The position numbers were made by a program, and so were the translations under genes. This document shows positions 10,993 through 22,100 of a DNA stretch of 64,000 bases, in pieces (the stretch's first letter is position 1; the number at the start of each line of letters is the position of its first letter). The DNA comes from Capsaspora owczarzaki ATCC 30864 (Eukaryota > Opisthokonta > Filasterea): assembly GCF_000151315.2 (NCBI RefSeq), contig NW_011887305.1, forward strand, positions 726,808 through 790,807, in the 5' to 3' direction. Below the pieces are notes generated by a model, which saw only the letters and a program-made list of their open reading frames with translations, did no database searches and was not told the DNA's origin.

Positions 10993-11267
10993 TTCCAGAT
11001 GATGTCAATATCCGAGTTGTGGAAATATCTGTCAAAGCAAAATAATCTCAGAACTGAGTAAAGGACTGTGTCTGAACATTTAGGAGCTGTAAATACTGTT
11101 TGGCACAGTGCAAGTTGGGCTCAGAGAGGATGAGAAGCGCTGGCTTTGAACGGCATTGTCGACAGTATGGCAAAACCCGAATACTGCTGACTTAAAAGGA
11201 TAGTCTGAGGTTTTGTTCAGTCTTAGATTTCGTTGTTGTTCCTTGTTCAGAACTCTAGTCTGAGACG
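10993..11267. other. Divergent promoter region between FAM185A-like and TIM21 genes
   Basis: The 275-bp gap separates two divergently transcribed genes and should hold both promoters. No TATA box or clear shared motif stands out. Confidence 0.4.
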
Positions 11268-12825
11268 ATGAGTTTGGCGCCACGAGGACTTGCGCTGGGC
11301 TTCCTGCCAACCCGCGCCGCCTTCGCCATCGCGACTGGCAGCAGTAGTGCCCTTGCATGCAGTATAACGCGATCGTCAGGCATGGCGCCGTGGACGAGCG
11401 CAGTGGCAATGCTGCGGCTCAGCAGCGCAAACGGCCTGTCGACTACCGCTGCCAACGCTGCCAACGCTGCTGCCAACCCACTGCGCACAGCATCCATGCA
11501 CGGAACCAATGCAGTGCGAGCCAGCATGAGCAGGGTTTGGTCGGCTGAACGCGTCCCACCGAGCTTTGTCTCCGCCACGCTGCTCCATACAGCCACAGCA
11601 AGCTCGCTCCGTCCCACCGCGTGCACCACTGCTGCGTCAAGCCTCATGCAATTCAGGCATTATTCATCTGGTCGACCCGGGTTTATGCGCTCAAGCGAAC
11701 ACTGGCGCGATCGACGTAACCGCCATCTGAATTGGAACGTTATGAGTTTTAGAAGTATCACTAACCCACAGTGCGTTTGGACGTGTGCTTGAACAGTTGC
11801 ACGATATGCAAAGACGTCCTTCTACGGAATCATTGTGCTTGCCGGTGCCGGAGCGGCAGGTTGGTGACAATCAGGAGTTTTTTTTGTTCTGGCCGGGGTA
11901 CAAACAACTCATTCAACGTTGAGCCAAAAACAACCGCCTGATTAGGTTACATGCTGTGGAACGTCGCCTCCGAAATGTTCAGTGAAGAAAGCGTCGGTCG
12001 GATGTATGCCGATGCGCTTGATCGCGTGCGAGAGAACGCAGTGGTAACGCTTCGTTTTGCTCTTGTTGTTTTTCGCTGTTGTATTGAACAGTCACGTCTC
12101 AAGCACCTGTGCCTTATTTTGCTCTGTTGCCAGATTGCCAAGGTTGTCGGCCCCACGATCAGCGGGCTTGAAGAAGGCCGTGGTCAACCACGAATGGGGT
12201 GAGTGATTGCGAAATTGTCTCTGGATTGTCGTTTTTCCATTGACTCTGTTTTCCTTTTTGATGCTTGTGCATGTGACAGCGTGCAACAGTTTGACTTTGA
12301 AGGTGTCACGCACACTCGCCTCAACTTCCCAATCAAGGGTGAAAAGGGCGAAGCGACTGTTTCCGCAGAAATGCACTCGGTATTGCATCTCTGGTTGCCC
12401 TGTCTGTGCTCTCTGGTGCACGCATTGCTTACCATGTGACAAAAATCTTTGCTTCTTCTCGTAGGCACATGGCGAGTACATGTACCGGTATCTCTACGTC
12501 GAAACGCCTGGTAAGGGGTTTTTTTTTTTTCGGCTCTTGGCTCTTGTATCTGCCATATTCTTTCCCACACTGGTCCCATTTCGATGGCTGTGTTTTCTTT
12601 TGTTGCTCGAGTACCGTTTTCCAGTGGATATTCTTTTCTAATTGTTGTTGATCTTTTGAGCTCACTCTTCCATTGTCACTTTTTATTTTGTTTTTTAATA
12701 TCCTTCTCCCGCATCTTTCGCCAGCTCCTCCCGGCAAGAACAAGAAGGCGAACGTGTACGTCATCATCCAACCACCTCCGGAGAAGAAGCCCGCTCCCCA
12801 AGCCAAGAAAGGCTGGTTTTCATGA
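11268..12825 (+). CDS. TIMM21: TIM21, presequence translocase (TIM23) subunit
   Basis: About six exons. Exon 1 encodes a long Ala/Ser/Arg-rich presequence of roughly 145 residues and most likely ends at a GTAACC donor near 11717. Exon 2 gives ARYAKTSFYGIIVLAGAGAAG and exon 3 YMLWNVASEMFSEESVGRMY, together the single membrane span and the start of the intermembrane-space domain. Later exons give IAKVVGPTISGLEEGRGQPR, QQFDFEGVTHTRLNFPIKG, GEYMYRYLYVETPG and KANVYVIIQPPPEKK. This order matches TIM21, which couples the TIM23 channel to the TOM complex and respiratory chain in the inner mitochondrial membrane. The stop TGA (12823–12825) overlaps the first ATG of ADAT1. The presequence is unusually long. 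Exon 1/2 junction is inferred. Confidence 0.85.
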
Positions 12826-14630
12826 GCCGTCTGCTGCTTCGACTTGCTCCTGTCTGTCGCCCACACTTGTTGCTTCATCATCATCATCATCATCATCTTC
12901 ATTACGATCGATATAGACTTGCATTGTCGCCGTTGATTGCCGCCGGTTGTCGCGCTGCACACTCGCGTTCGCATTTGCTCAGAATGAGCAGGAAATCTTC
13001 TCAGACGAGCTCCGCCTCCTCACCCCTTCTCCTGACTGCAGACGCTGCTGCATCGCCGCAGACCGTTGCCGACGCTGTTGCGCAAGTGTGTCAGCAGGGC
13101 TATGCACGCCTGCCTCCGCGTGGCAAGCCGAGCCAGGCGCACCTGTGGACGGTCCTCGCTGGGATTGTCGTCTCAGAGCCAGTGCAGCGTGGAGTCGCGC
13201 TGTCGCTCGTCGCGCTCGCCACGGGGACCAAGTGCCTCGGTGCGTCCCAGCTGGCTCGCGATGGCACGCTCGTCAACGACAGCCACGCAGAAGTCCTCGC
13301 GCGGAGGGCGTTTCGCAGAGCGCTCGTGCAGGACATGGCGAGCGGCAAGCCACGCTGGCTCGAGCCCATCCAAGCGACCACAGCTGGTGCTGATGCTGGA
13401 AATCATCACAAGGATGCAGATGCTGATGCTGATGGAAGTCACACGGATGCAAGCTCAAGTGAAAACGGCCGTCCGAATGCAAGTCACACTCAATGGAAAC
13501 TGAAGCCAAACCTCAGCGTGCACCTCTACGTCAACCAGGCACCGTGTGGCGATGCATCGATCTTCCCACTGGATCAGATGGATCCCAGTGAGCGCGAGCT
13601 CGCTGCGATGGTCTACCCGGGAAACAACAATCCCGGAAGCGGCGATGTTGTCGCTCATGCTGAAGTTGTTGCAGACCAACAACAGCTGCACGGCGAGAAG
13701 CGAGCACATCCCACCGAGAACGGTGAAGCCGATACCCATGGCTCGAGCACAGACGCGTCAAGCGCGACGGGAGCAACGGTCAAGCGGCCACGACTCGAAT
13801 TTTCCCCGGCTGCGCAGGACATTCAGCGCACGGGTGCAAAGACCGTGGCCGACACACGCATGGTACTAGGCATTGCACCATCTACTGACGATAACGTGCC
13901 TGCACCCAAGCTCGATTCGCACGAGGCAGGGGCAGATTATCATGTGCAAGGCTGCTTGCGGACCAAACCAGGTCGAGGCGATCGCACGCGCAGCATGTCG
14001 TGCAGTGACAAGATTGCACTCTGGAGCTGCGTGGGTCTGCAGGGAGCATTGCTCTCGCAACTTATTCCAGAGCCGATTCCGCTGGCAACCGTAGTGGTGG
14101 GAGAATTGTTCCATTTGGAAGCAATGCAACGCGCAGTCACGCTTCGTGCCAACACTGCGTTCAATGAATTGCCCTCCGTTCGACGCCTGGCACCCCCAGT
14201 GCTTGCTCGCACCACGGAACGTTTTGTGGATGGCCGGCTGGCCAAGCTCGACTTGGCACGCACTCGCGGTCCAGGCGCTGCCGAGCAGCTTCAATCCGCG
14301 CCGTCGTCCATTGTGTGGTTTTCAGCCAATCCGTCGCCCGTGTTTGAAGTATTGATTCAAGGAAAGAAAGAAGGAGCCAATTCGCGAGTGCCCCCGCACA
14401 AGGCGCAATCCGTGCTGAGCAAGGCCGCAATGCTGCAAGCGGTGGAACCTCTGCTCGCTTCGTCGTCGGCGCAGGCATCGTCGTCCACTTACTTTCTGCT
14501 GAAGCAAGGCGCTGCGGATTACACTGCTCGCAAGCACGCCGTGTTGGCCACAACGCCCTTCCAAGACTGGCTTCGAAATGGCCAGTCTTGGGAAGAGTTT
14601 GCTGCAAGTCGCGAGAACGAGAAGTCATGA
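12822..14630 (+). CDS. ADAT1: ADAT1-like tRNA-specific adenosine deaminase
   Basis: A single frame of up to 602 residues. The deaminase zinc site is complete: HAEVLARRAFRRAL (HAE, with the catalytic Glu), then APCGDASIF and SMSCSDKIALWSCVGLQGAL for the two zinc cysteines. The AD-domain core matches ADAT1, which converts A37 of tRNA-Ala to inosine. A low-complexity insert of about 170 residues lies between the second and third motifs. The first ATG (12822) lies inside the TIM21 stop region and gives an Arg-rich 54-residue extension with seven His, which could act as a mitochondrial presequence. The ATG at 12984 (MSRKSSQ) is an equally good cytosolic start. No intron is needed. The stop is 100 bp from the convergent RsfS-like gene. 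Confidence 0.9.
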   Translation: MSRLLLRLAPVCRPHLLLHHHHHHHLHYDRYRLALSPLIAAGCRAAHSRSHLLRMSRKSSQTSSASSPLLLTADAAASPQTVADAVAQVCQQGYARLPPRGKPSQAHLWTVLAGIVVSEPVQRGVALSLVALATGTKCLGASQLARDGTLVNDSHAEVLARRAFRRALVQDMASGKPRWLEPIQATTAGADAGNHHKDADADADGSHTDASSSENGRPNASHTQWKLKPNLSVHLYVNQAPCGDASIFPLDQMDPSERELAAMVYPGNNNPGSGDVVAHAEVVADQQQLHGEKRAHPTENGEADTHGSSTDASSATGATVKRPRLEFSPAAQDIQRTGAKTVADTRMVLGIAPSTDDNVPAPKLDSHEAGADYHVQGCLRTKPGRGDRTRSMSCSDKIALWSCVGLQGALLSQLIPEPIPLATVVVGELFHLEAMQRAVTLRANTAFNELPSVRRLAPPVLARTTERFVDGRLAKLDLARTRGPGAAEQLQSAPSSIVWFSANPSPVFEVLIQGKKEGANSRVPPHKAQSVLSKAAMLQAVEPLLASSSAQASSSTYFLLKQGAADYTARKHAVLATTPFQDWLRNGQSWEEFAASRENEKS

Positions 14631-14730
14631 GTCGAACAAACTATAAACACCCCCCCCCCAATTGTCTCGTTGAAATGTATTAAAACAACTAATTTTTAAT
14701 GATCAATTTATTTTTTCGGTCTGCTCGAGA

Positions 14731-16296
14731 TCAGCGACGGCTCGATTTCCCTCCCGATCGTTGAGATGTGTTGGACGTTTCACCAGCAGATGGTGATGCT
14801 GCTGGTTGCCGTGGAGATTTTGGGGCGGATTTGCGTGCCTGTTGCTGCGCCAGTGCGGCTTGAACACGTACTCGCTTCTCTTCTTGTCGCTGCGCTTGGT
14901 CTTTTTCGCTGCGGAGCTTGCGCTCGCGACGGATGGTTCCCTTTTGCACCTTGTCGGGATTGACCGGCTTGCCGCCGGCCGGCTTCTTGACCAACTCGCC
15001 CATGGCCTGCCGCTCGCGCATAAACCGGATGGTTTCTGGGTCGAGATGGCGGAAGACGTGCAAGTCCTCAATCTTGTAGTATGCACGCGCGGGTGCTTGC
15101 AGCATGTGAACATGCACTTGTCCCAGCTCGACCGTCATCCAGAAGTCGCTGCCTTCTTGTTTAAAGTAGGGTTGTTGAGTGGTGCCGGGAACTTTGAACT
15201 GTTTTGCATACACACGAGCAAGATGAAAAACAGACACAGAGTAAGCGACTATTTTCTTCCTGAAAGCAACAACAACAACAAAGAAACCTACCGCAGCTCC
15301 GAGATCGCGGGCAAGAGCCTCCATGTGGCGCGAAGACTTGGCAGTGGCAATCAGCATCGTGTCAAACAGAGTGAAACGCTTGGGCGGCTCGGCGTCGAGA
15401 TCTTTGGGGCTGGACTTGCGCGAGCTGGTCGCGTTCGATCCCGCAGCGAGCGTGGCCAGCGTGACACGATGCCGTGCAGCGAGGTCTGCTGCGAGCTCTG
15501 GAGGGAATTGCACATCGACGGACTGCGCCTCGTCCTCTTCTGCATTCTCCGAGATGCGGCCAGCAATGGCGACGAGATCAGTAACGGCGCCTCGCCGCAG
15601 AATCCGGGCCGCCTCCTCGACGACCAGCGACTTGTCCTCAAACATGTGCTGGAGGCGTTGGATGCGCTCCTCGGCCGTCTCAACAGGCTCAGCGACCTGC
15701 TCTGGCGCAGGCTGGGCTCGGGCTCGGAATGGCTGCGGCGGCGGCTGCTGGTTGGCGCTCCTCGCAGCGCGCGCGGCGCCCAGCGGTGAGTCCTCGATGG
15801 TCACCTGTGCGTCGTCGTCCTCCGAGGCAGCCAGCTCGCGGTGGACGAGTGGAGCGGCTGGTTGCAGTGGCTGGATGGCAGCAGCAGCAGGCGCCAAGAC
15901 GGGCGATCGTCTCCGCGCATCCGCAGCAGCGCCGCGCGTTCGGCCGAGTCCAGCAGCAGCAGCAGTAGTTGTAGTAGTAGTAGTAGTTTTAGTAGTAGTA
16001 GGAGCGGTGGGAGACGGGCGGCTGACGATCGTGTTCGCAGCCAGGTGGGCGAGGATTGGGTCGGACGCGACTCGGTCCTGCTCCACGGCTGCGTCAATGC
16101 GATGAGCGCTTTGTTGATGGCCACCGGCATCATTGTTGCTATCGTCATTGCTGCTGAGAGCGGCAGTCGCGCGGCGTGGCTGCGCTGCAGTGCGTCTTGG
16201 CAAAAGTGCACGCGCTGAGGTCGCAATGCAGCGTCGACTCGCAGCGATCAGCGCAGCAGCACCAGCAGCACCAGCAGCACCAGCAGCAGTGGCCAT
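14731..16296 (-). CDS. RsfS/MALSU1-like mitochondrial ribosome silencing factor
   Basis: The frame encodes 521 residues if read straight through, or 490 if a predicted 93-nt intron (15291–15199) is removed. The N-terminus has an (AG)n start and ARALLPRRTAAQPRR, fitting a mitochondrial presequence. A long low-complexity Ala/Thr/Pro region follows. The conserved part is RFTLFDTMLIATAKSSRHMEAL, then EGSDFWMTVELGQVHVHML and ARAYYKIEDL, the RsfS (DUF143) fold. RsfS proteins bind the large ribosomal subunit near uL14 and block subunit joining; MALSU1 does this in mitochondria. The C-terminal 90 residues are basic (KLRSEKDQAQRQEEKRVR) and not typical of RsfS. The intron has GTAGGT and CAG borders, is divisible by three and has no stop, so it might be retained. 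Confidence 0.75.
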   Translation of the reverse strand: MATAAGAAGAAGAAALIAASRRCIATSARALLPRRTAAQPRRATAALSSNDDSNNDAGGHQQSAHRIDAAVEQDRVASDPILAHLAANTIVSRPSPTAPTTTKTTTTTTTTAAAAGLGRTRGAAADARRRSPVLAPAAAAIQPLQPAAPLVHRELAASEDDDAQVTIEDSPLGAARAARSANQQPPPQPFRARAQPAPEQVAEPVETAEERIQRLQHMFEDKSLVVEEAARILRRGAVTDLVAIAGRISENAEEDEAQSVDVQFPPELAADLAARHRVTLATLAAGSNATSSRKSSPKDLDAEPPKRFTLFDTMLIATAKSSRHMEALARDLGAAVGFFVVVVAFRKKIVAYSVSVFHLARVYAKQFKVPGTTQQPYFKQEGSDFWMTVELGQVHVHMLQAPARAYYKIEDLHVFRHLDPETIRFMRERQAMGELVKKPAGGKPVNPDKVQKGTIRRERKLRSEKDQAQRQEEKRVRVQAALAQQQARKSAPKSPRQPAASPSAGETSNTSQRSGGKSSRR

Positions 16297-17579
16297 CGTT
16301 TGTCGGTGGAGCGAATGAACAAATCAAGGACTGACTGAATTGTTTGGCCAAAGCTCCTCCACAGAGGTACCAAGGGGAGATGAGGATGGAAATCCAACAT
16401 TTTGCTCATCAGACGAGGTTGGCGAAATCGTCCAAGGCACGGTGGAGTTGTGCAGCTCGCAAATCACCTTCCTCGCTCTCATTGGCAAACTTGGAGTTCA
16501 TGCCAGGTAACAGGCTGTTCATTTTTGATCTATGATTTGAAAAGAAAACGATGAAGAAGAAGAAGAACAAAAATGGTGTCCAGATTCAAAACAAACATTA
16601 GATTGTTCTTTTCTCAGCAGCCAAATGCAGCAGCAGCTTCTGTGCTCACGTCATCCATAGCCACTGGCGCATGGGTTGGACTGCGCTTTTTGACAATCGT
16701 TCTCGAGCTGCTGTTATCTTCGGCAGTTCTTCCGCAAACCCATCCGCACACTGAAAACAGCATGTTGAGCCAATGCAACGGCTCTCTCTATCGTTCTATT
16801 GCTCTATTGTGCTCCTTATTGTTCACCAATTTTTAATCGTCCTAATTTTGACTGTTCTCAGCTTTCAGTCTTTTTTTTTTCTGTAAGCGTTTTGCATTGA
16901 ATTGAGTTCGCGCCAAATCGTCCTTCGTTCCGCTGTGTCTCTCTCTCTCTCCCTCCCTCCTTCCTCCCATCTCGTTGTACGACTGATGGTCTTTTGCCAC
17001 ACGCTTCTGCCTCCCTCATCGTCACGGTCGCACCGCTGTTCCCTGCACCTCGACTCGCCAGTTCTCTGTTGCTTTCCTCCTTCTCTCGCCTCTCATCACT
17101 CCCCTCTTCGTTTGCACCCTTCGCCTTCCTCTTCCTCATTCTCATCGTCATCATCCTCATCATCCTCATCCTCCTTCTCTCCTTCGCCTTCGCCTTCGCC
17201 TTCTCTTCCCCGCACTGCGTTTCGTAACTCGCTTTTCCTTCTTTTTTTCTTTTTTTTTCTTACTTTTAGCTTTTTTCCCATCTCTTCTCTTTCCCTCCCT
17301 TCTCGTTTTGCTTCCACTTTCTCGTTTGCTTCCATTTTCACTTCATTCAATCTCCTCTTTTTGTGACTTGGTTGCTCTTCACTCTTCCATTCAAGTCTTC
17401 CCACGTTCGTCGTCATCATTCTCGCTCTTTTTTAAAAAAAAAAAAAACAAATATGAAATCGCGACCTTTTTCCTTCTTCTTCTTCTTACTAACTTCACTC
17501 ACTTGACTCACTTGCGTTTTTGATTCACCATCACAGGACAACAAAGGGAAACCCCCGACAAGTTATATCAACCGACATC
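16297..17579. other. Intergenic region with a long pyrimidine-rich stretch before ATG8
   Basis: No gene is supported. From about 16860 to 17540 the plus strand is very CT-rich, with few G residues over several hundred bases. An acceptor-like CACCATCACAG ending at 17535 lies 44 nt before the ATG8 start, so part of this stretch may be a leader intron. The part nearest the RsfS-like gene is its 5' flank. Confidence 0.5.
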
Positions 17580-18592
<1,013 letters not shown>

Positions 18593-19176
18593 ATGAGGTC
18601 GAGGAAGGTCTCGCAAAACAAGGAAAAAAATTTCAAAACAAACAAAAAACAACAAAAAGGTTTCGTTTTGGCTGCGTCTTGAAAAGATCGGAACAACAAG
18701 AACCAACCGCCCATGATGCAACTTTGAAGGGGGGACCCCCAAACGGTCCGGCATTGTTGCTCTTCCATCTCGTGGCTCTTTGATGGACGTTTGTTTCTCG
18801 TTGTCGTGTCGCTTCAGTTGTTGCGCCCAAGCGTTGTGAAGTAGAGGTGTCGTTTATGTGCGTGGTCTGGTGTTGTTCTTTTCTTTTGGGTATTTTTTTT
18901 CGACAAAGCAGAGTGTTTGTGTACTAGTCTTTTTTCTGTCTGTTGTCTTGGAACAGTTCGATTTCTCTTGTTGTTGTTGTAATGTTCTTGTCAACACTTC
19001 AACGATAAAGGAAGCACTTTGCCAAACCATCTGCACTTGCAACCAGTTTCGATCACCAGCTATGCAGCAAACAAGTCACAGAGATTGTGTATTCACGCAC
19101 GCATGAGGGTGTGTGCAACAACAACCAAGACGATTGCTCCGCAACCAAATTCTATCATCAACAAAGGCCCGACTCG
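18593..19176. other. Shared 3' flank of ATG8 and the GNAT gene
   Basis: No gene is supported between these convergent stops. The first 70 nt are A-rich (repeats of ACAAA). No exact polyadenylation signal was noted. Confidence 0.5.
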
Positions 19177-22100
19177 TCAAGCCTGCCCGCCAAGCACCTT
19201 TTGCTTCAACGCAGTCAGCTCTTGCTCGAGAGCACGCAAGCGCGCCAAGACAGCACTTGAATCGGAGGCGTCGCCAGCCGAAGCAGGAGTTGATGGCGAC
19301 CCTGAAGGCAGTGGCGAGGCAGTCATTGTGGCAGCAGCGCCCAGAACGGTCAGACCATTGGGGGAGACATACGACACGGCTCCTGCTCGCGTGGGTTGGA
19401 AGGCAGCCGCAGCTGCCGCGGTAACAGGCTCGGGACCCGCGTACAGATTTCCATTCAGCTCTGCCAACGAGATTCGCGGAGTCGCATTCTGATACAGCCA
19501 CTTTTCGTAGTTGGCCTTTCGCGACGCGTACCACTCGTCTTCCAGCATGGAGAAGTAGACTGTGGGAGTGTTTCATGAGCGGGTGGTGAGCAATTCAGCC
19601 CCACTTGTCGAATCTGCATCCAACAACGCAAGCAAAGAGCAACAAACGAAACAGCTAGGCAACGTACTCGTGTCTCTGTTATTCCCCTTGGTGATGCACT
19701 TGCTTCGGAGAATACCCTGTGCAGACACAACCGTCGTCAGAATCGAAACGCTCGAAACCGGATTGGTCCAAATTGGACTCCCCAACAATCACATCTACAA
19801 TCCAGTCAACCCCCTACCTCATAGACAAACCCCATGCGGGCGGCAGACTTGCGCGACTTTGCATTGAGCGCATTCGCCTTCCATTCGACGCGGCGGTAGC
19901 CCAGCACCTCAATTGCATGGCGCGCGAGCAAGTAGGCCGCCTCCGTGTTGGCCTCGGTGCGCTGAGCGGATGCAAAGTAAAAGATGCTCCCGAGCTCGAT
20001 CGATCGGTCGTTCGGCTCCATGGTCATGTACGAGATGGATCCGACAATCTTGCCAGATTGCTTTGACTCGACAATCAGCATGAGCTGCGTCGCCGGCTTG
20101 AGCAGCGCATAGTGCGCCTGCATGGCTTCGGCGGTCTCCCACGGACCGTACTTCATGTACGTCCACACGGCAGCCTTGGTCGCGTCGCCGTGCGTCTCGG
20201 CAAAGAGCACCGGCACGTCCCGCTCCAGCTCGAGCGGTCGGAGTCGGCAGTACGCGCCCTCCAGCGTGGTATCCGGCGCCGGCAGCTTGGCCTGCCCCCA
20301 ATCATCCACCATACCATGTCACAAGTTGAGCTTCAGCATTAACAAATGACAAGGTTTCAGTGTCGGAGCAGACGACATGATACAGTATTGTGCGTCCGAA
20401 GATGAAAACTGCAATATGAGGTTGGAAATAGAAACGGACGATTTGGTTTTTAAACATTTGAAATGGTACAAATTTGTAGTGCGATTTTGGACAAAATGCT
20501 ATCGATTTGGTTTTTAAAAACACGAAACTGTCCAAACTGCGCCCGAGTTGGTTTTTGCCAAGATAAGGTCTGGTTTTTTGGCGCGAAAACTTTGGAATAA
20601 AAGCTTGAAACTGAAAATTCGCACTCTTGGTTGGGAAATTGCCACTTCATGTTTGGGATTTGCAAACACCCCCAGACGAACCTGCTCTGTAGCCATGCCC
20701 AAACGTCAAAACGAGGCGCAGGCCACCGAATCACGCGCGCCGCGGAAGTGTGTCCATCTAGAAGACCCCGAACGGAAGCGGATCATCGACTTGGCTGTTG
20801 ATCGCGCCTTGCCTCTCGTCACGGTCGCCAGCATGCTCCATCACCCCATCAGCACTGTGTCCAACGTAGTGCAACGTTTCAAGGAGCGCGGAGAGTGGAC
20901 GTCACATCACGTCAATCCCAAGGGATGCCGTGTGCTCACAGCGGAGCATCTCCATTTTCTCGAGATGGAGCTCGACAAGAACGTCAATGTGACCAATCAA
21001 GAGCTCCAGGACCTCCTCCTGACGACATTTGGCATTCAAGTGCATCAAGCAACCATCGGGCGTGCCATGTTACGACAGGGCTTCACGTTCAAGCGCGTGT
21101 ATGAGCAGGTCAAGGTGAAAAATTCGCCTGAAATCAAAGCCCAACGCAAGAAATGGGCTGAGCTCTTCGAGGCTTTCCAGACACCTGTGGATCGCTTGTT
21201 CTACGTGGACGAGAGTGGATTTAATGCGAATCAGCATCGAACGCGAGGTCGATCTCGCAAGGGCGCGCGCGCAATCGTTCAAGTTGGCAGTATTCGTGCA
21301 GCGAATTTCACGCTCATTGCAGCGATCGGAATGAGCGGCGTTGTGTTGAATGAGATCCAGCTCGGAGGCGTGACTGGCCATGTCTTTGCGGAGGCAATGA
21401 CGAAGCTGTTTGACAAGCTCGAGGCAAAAAACGCCGTCGACACCGCCGCGTCTGGCATCGCTGTGGATGAGCTCCCAGTGCAACAGCTTGAGCCCGACCT
21501 CCCCCTTACAAACGTGGTTGAGGACAGTGTGTCGATCAGTAATGCAGTTCACATGCCACTGCTGACGTCCGGTGCAGCGTCGTCCCAACCACCTGCCCCT
21601 CCCGCTGCAGTTGTGTCGTCTGCTGCGTCTGCAGCTGGCGGGTCAGCTCCTGCTTCCACCTCTGCTTCCTCTGCATCCACCTCTGCTTCCACCTCTGCTT
21701 CGACGACCAGAAAGAAGCGCCGTTCTCGTCGCAGGATTCTCGACGATGATGACAACGATGATGGCGGCGTCTACGTTCCACCACACGAAGAACTCATTCA
21801 AGACGAGATTGATGAGCACAATGACAATACTTCCTATTTCGTACCGAGCGAAGAGCACCCAGGTGTCAGCTTTCCGGGACATCATCGCTACAAAGCCTGG
21901 ATCGTGCTCGACAACGCGCGCATTCACAAGACACCCGAAGTGCGCGAGCTTTTTGCACGCCGCGGGTATGGGATGCTCTTTCTGCCTCCGTACTCATCGT
22001 TCTTGAACCCGATCGAGTATGTCTTCAACCAAGTGAAGGCTGCGTTCAAGCGCTCCCGGCTGGAACCGAACGAAACAATCTCAAGTCGTATTACCGCTGC

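Noticed and set aside
15801-16226. 141-codon and 125-codon frames overlapping the RsfS-like N-terminus
   Set aside because: Shadows of the low-complexity Ala/Thr/Gln-coding region in other frames.
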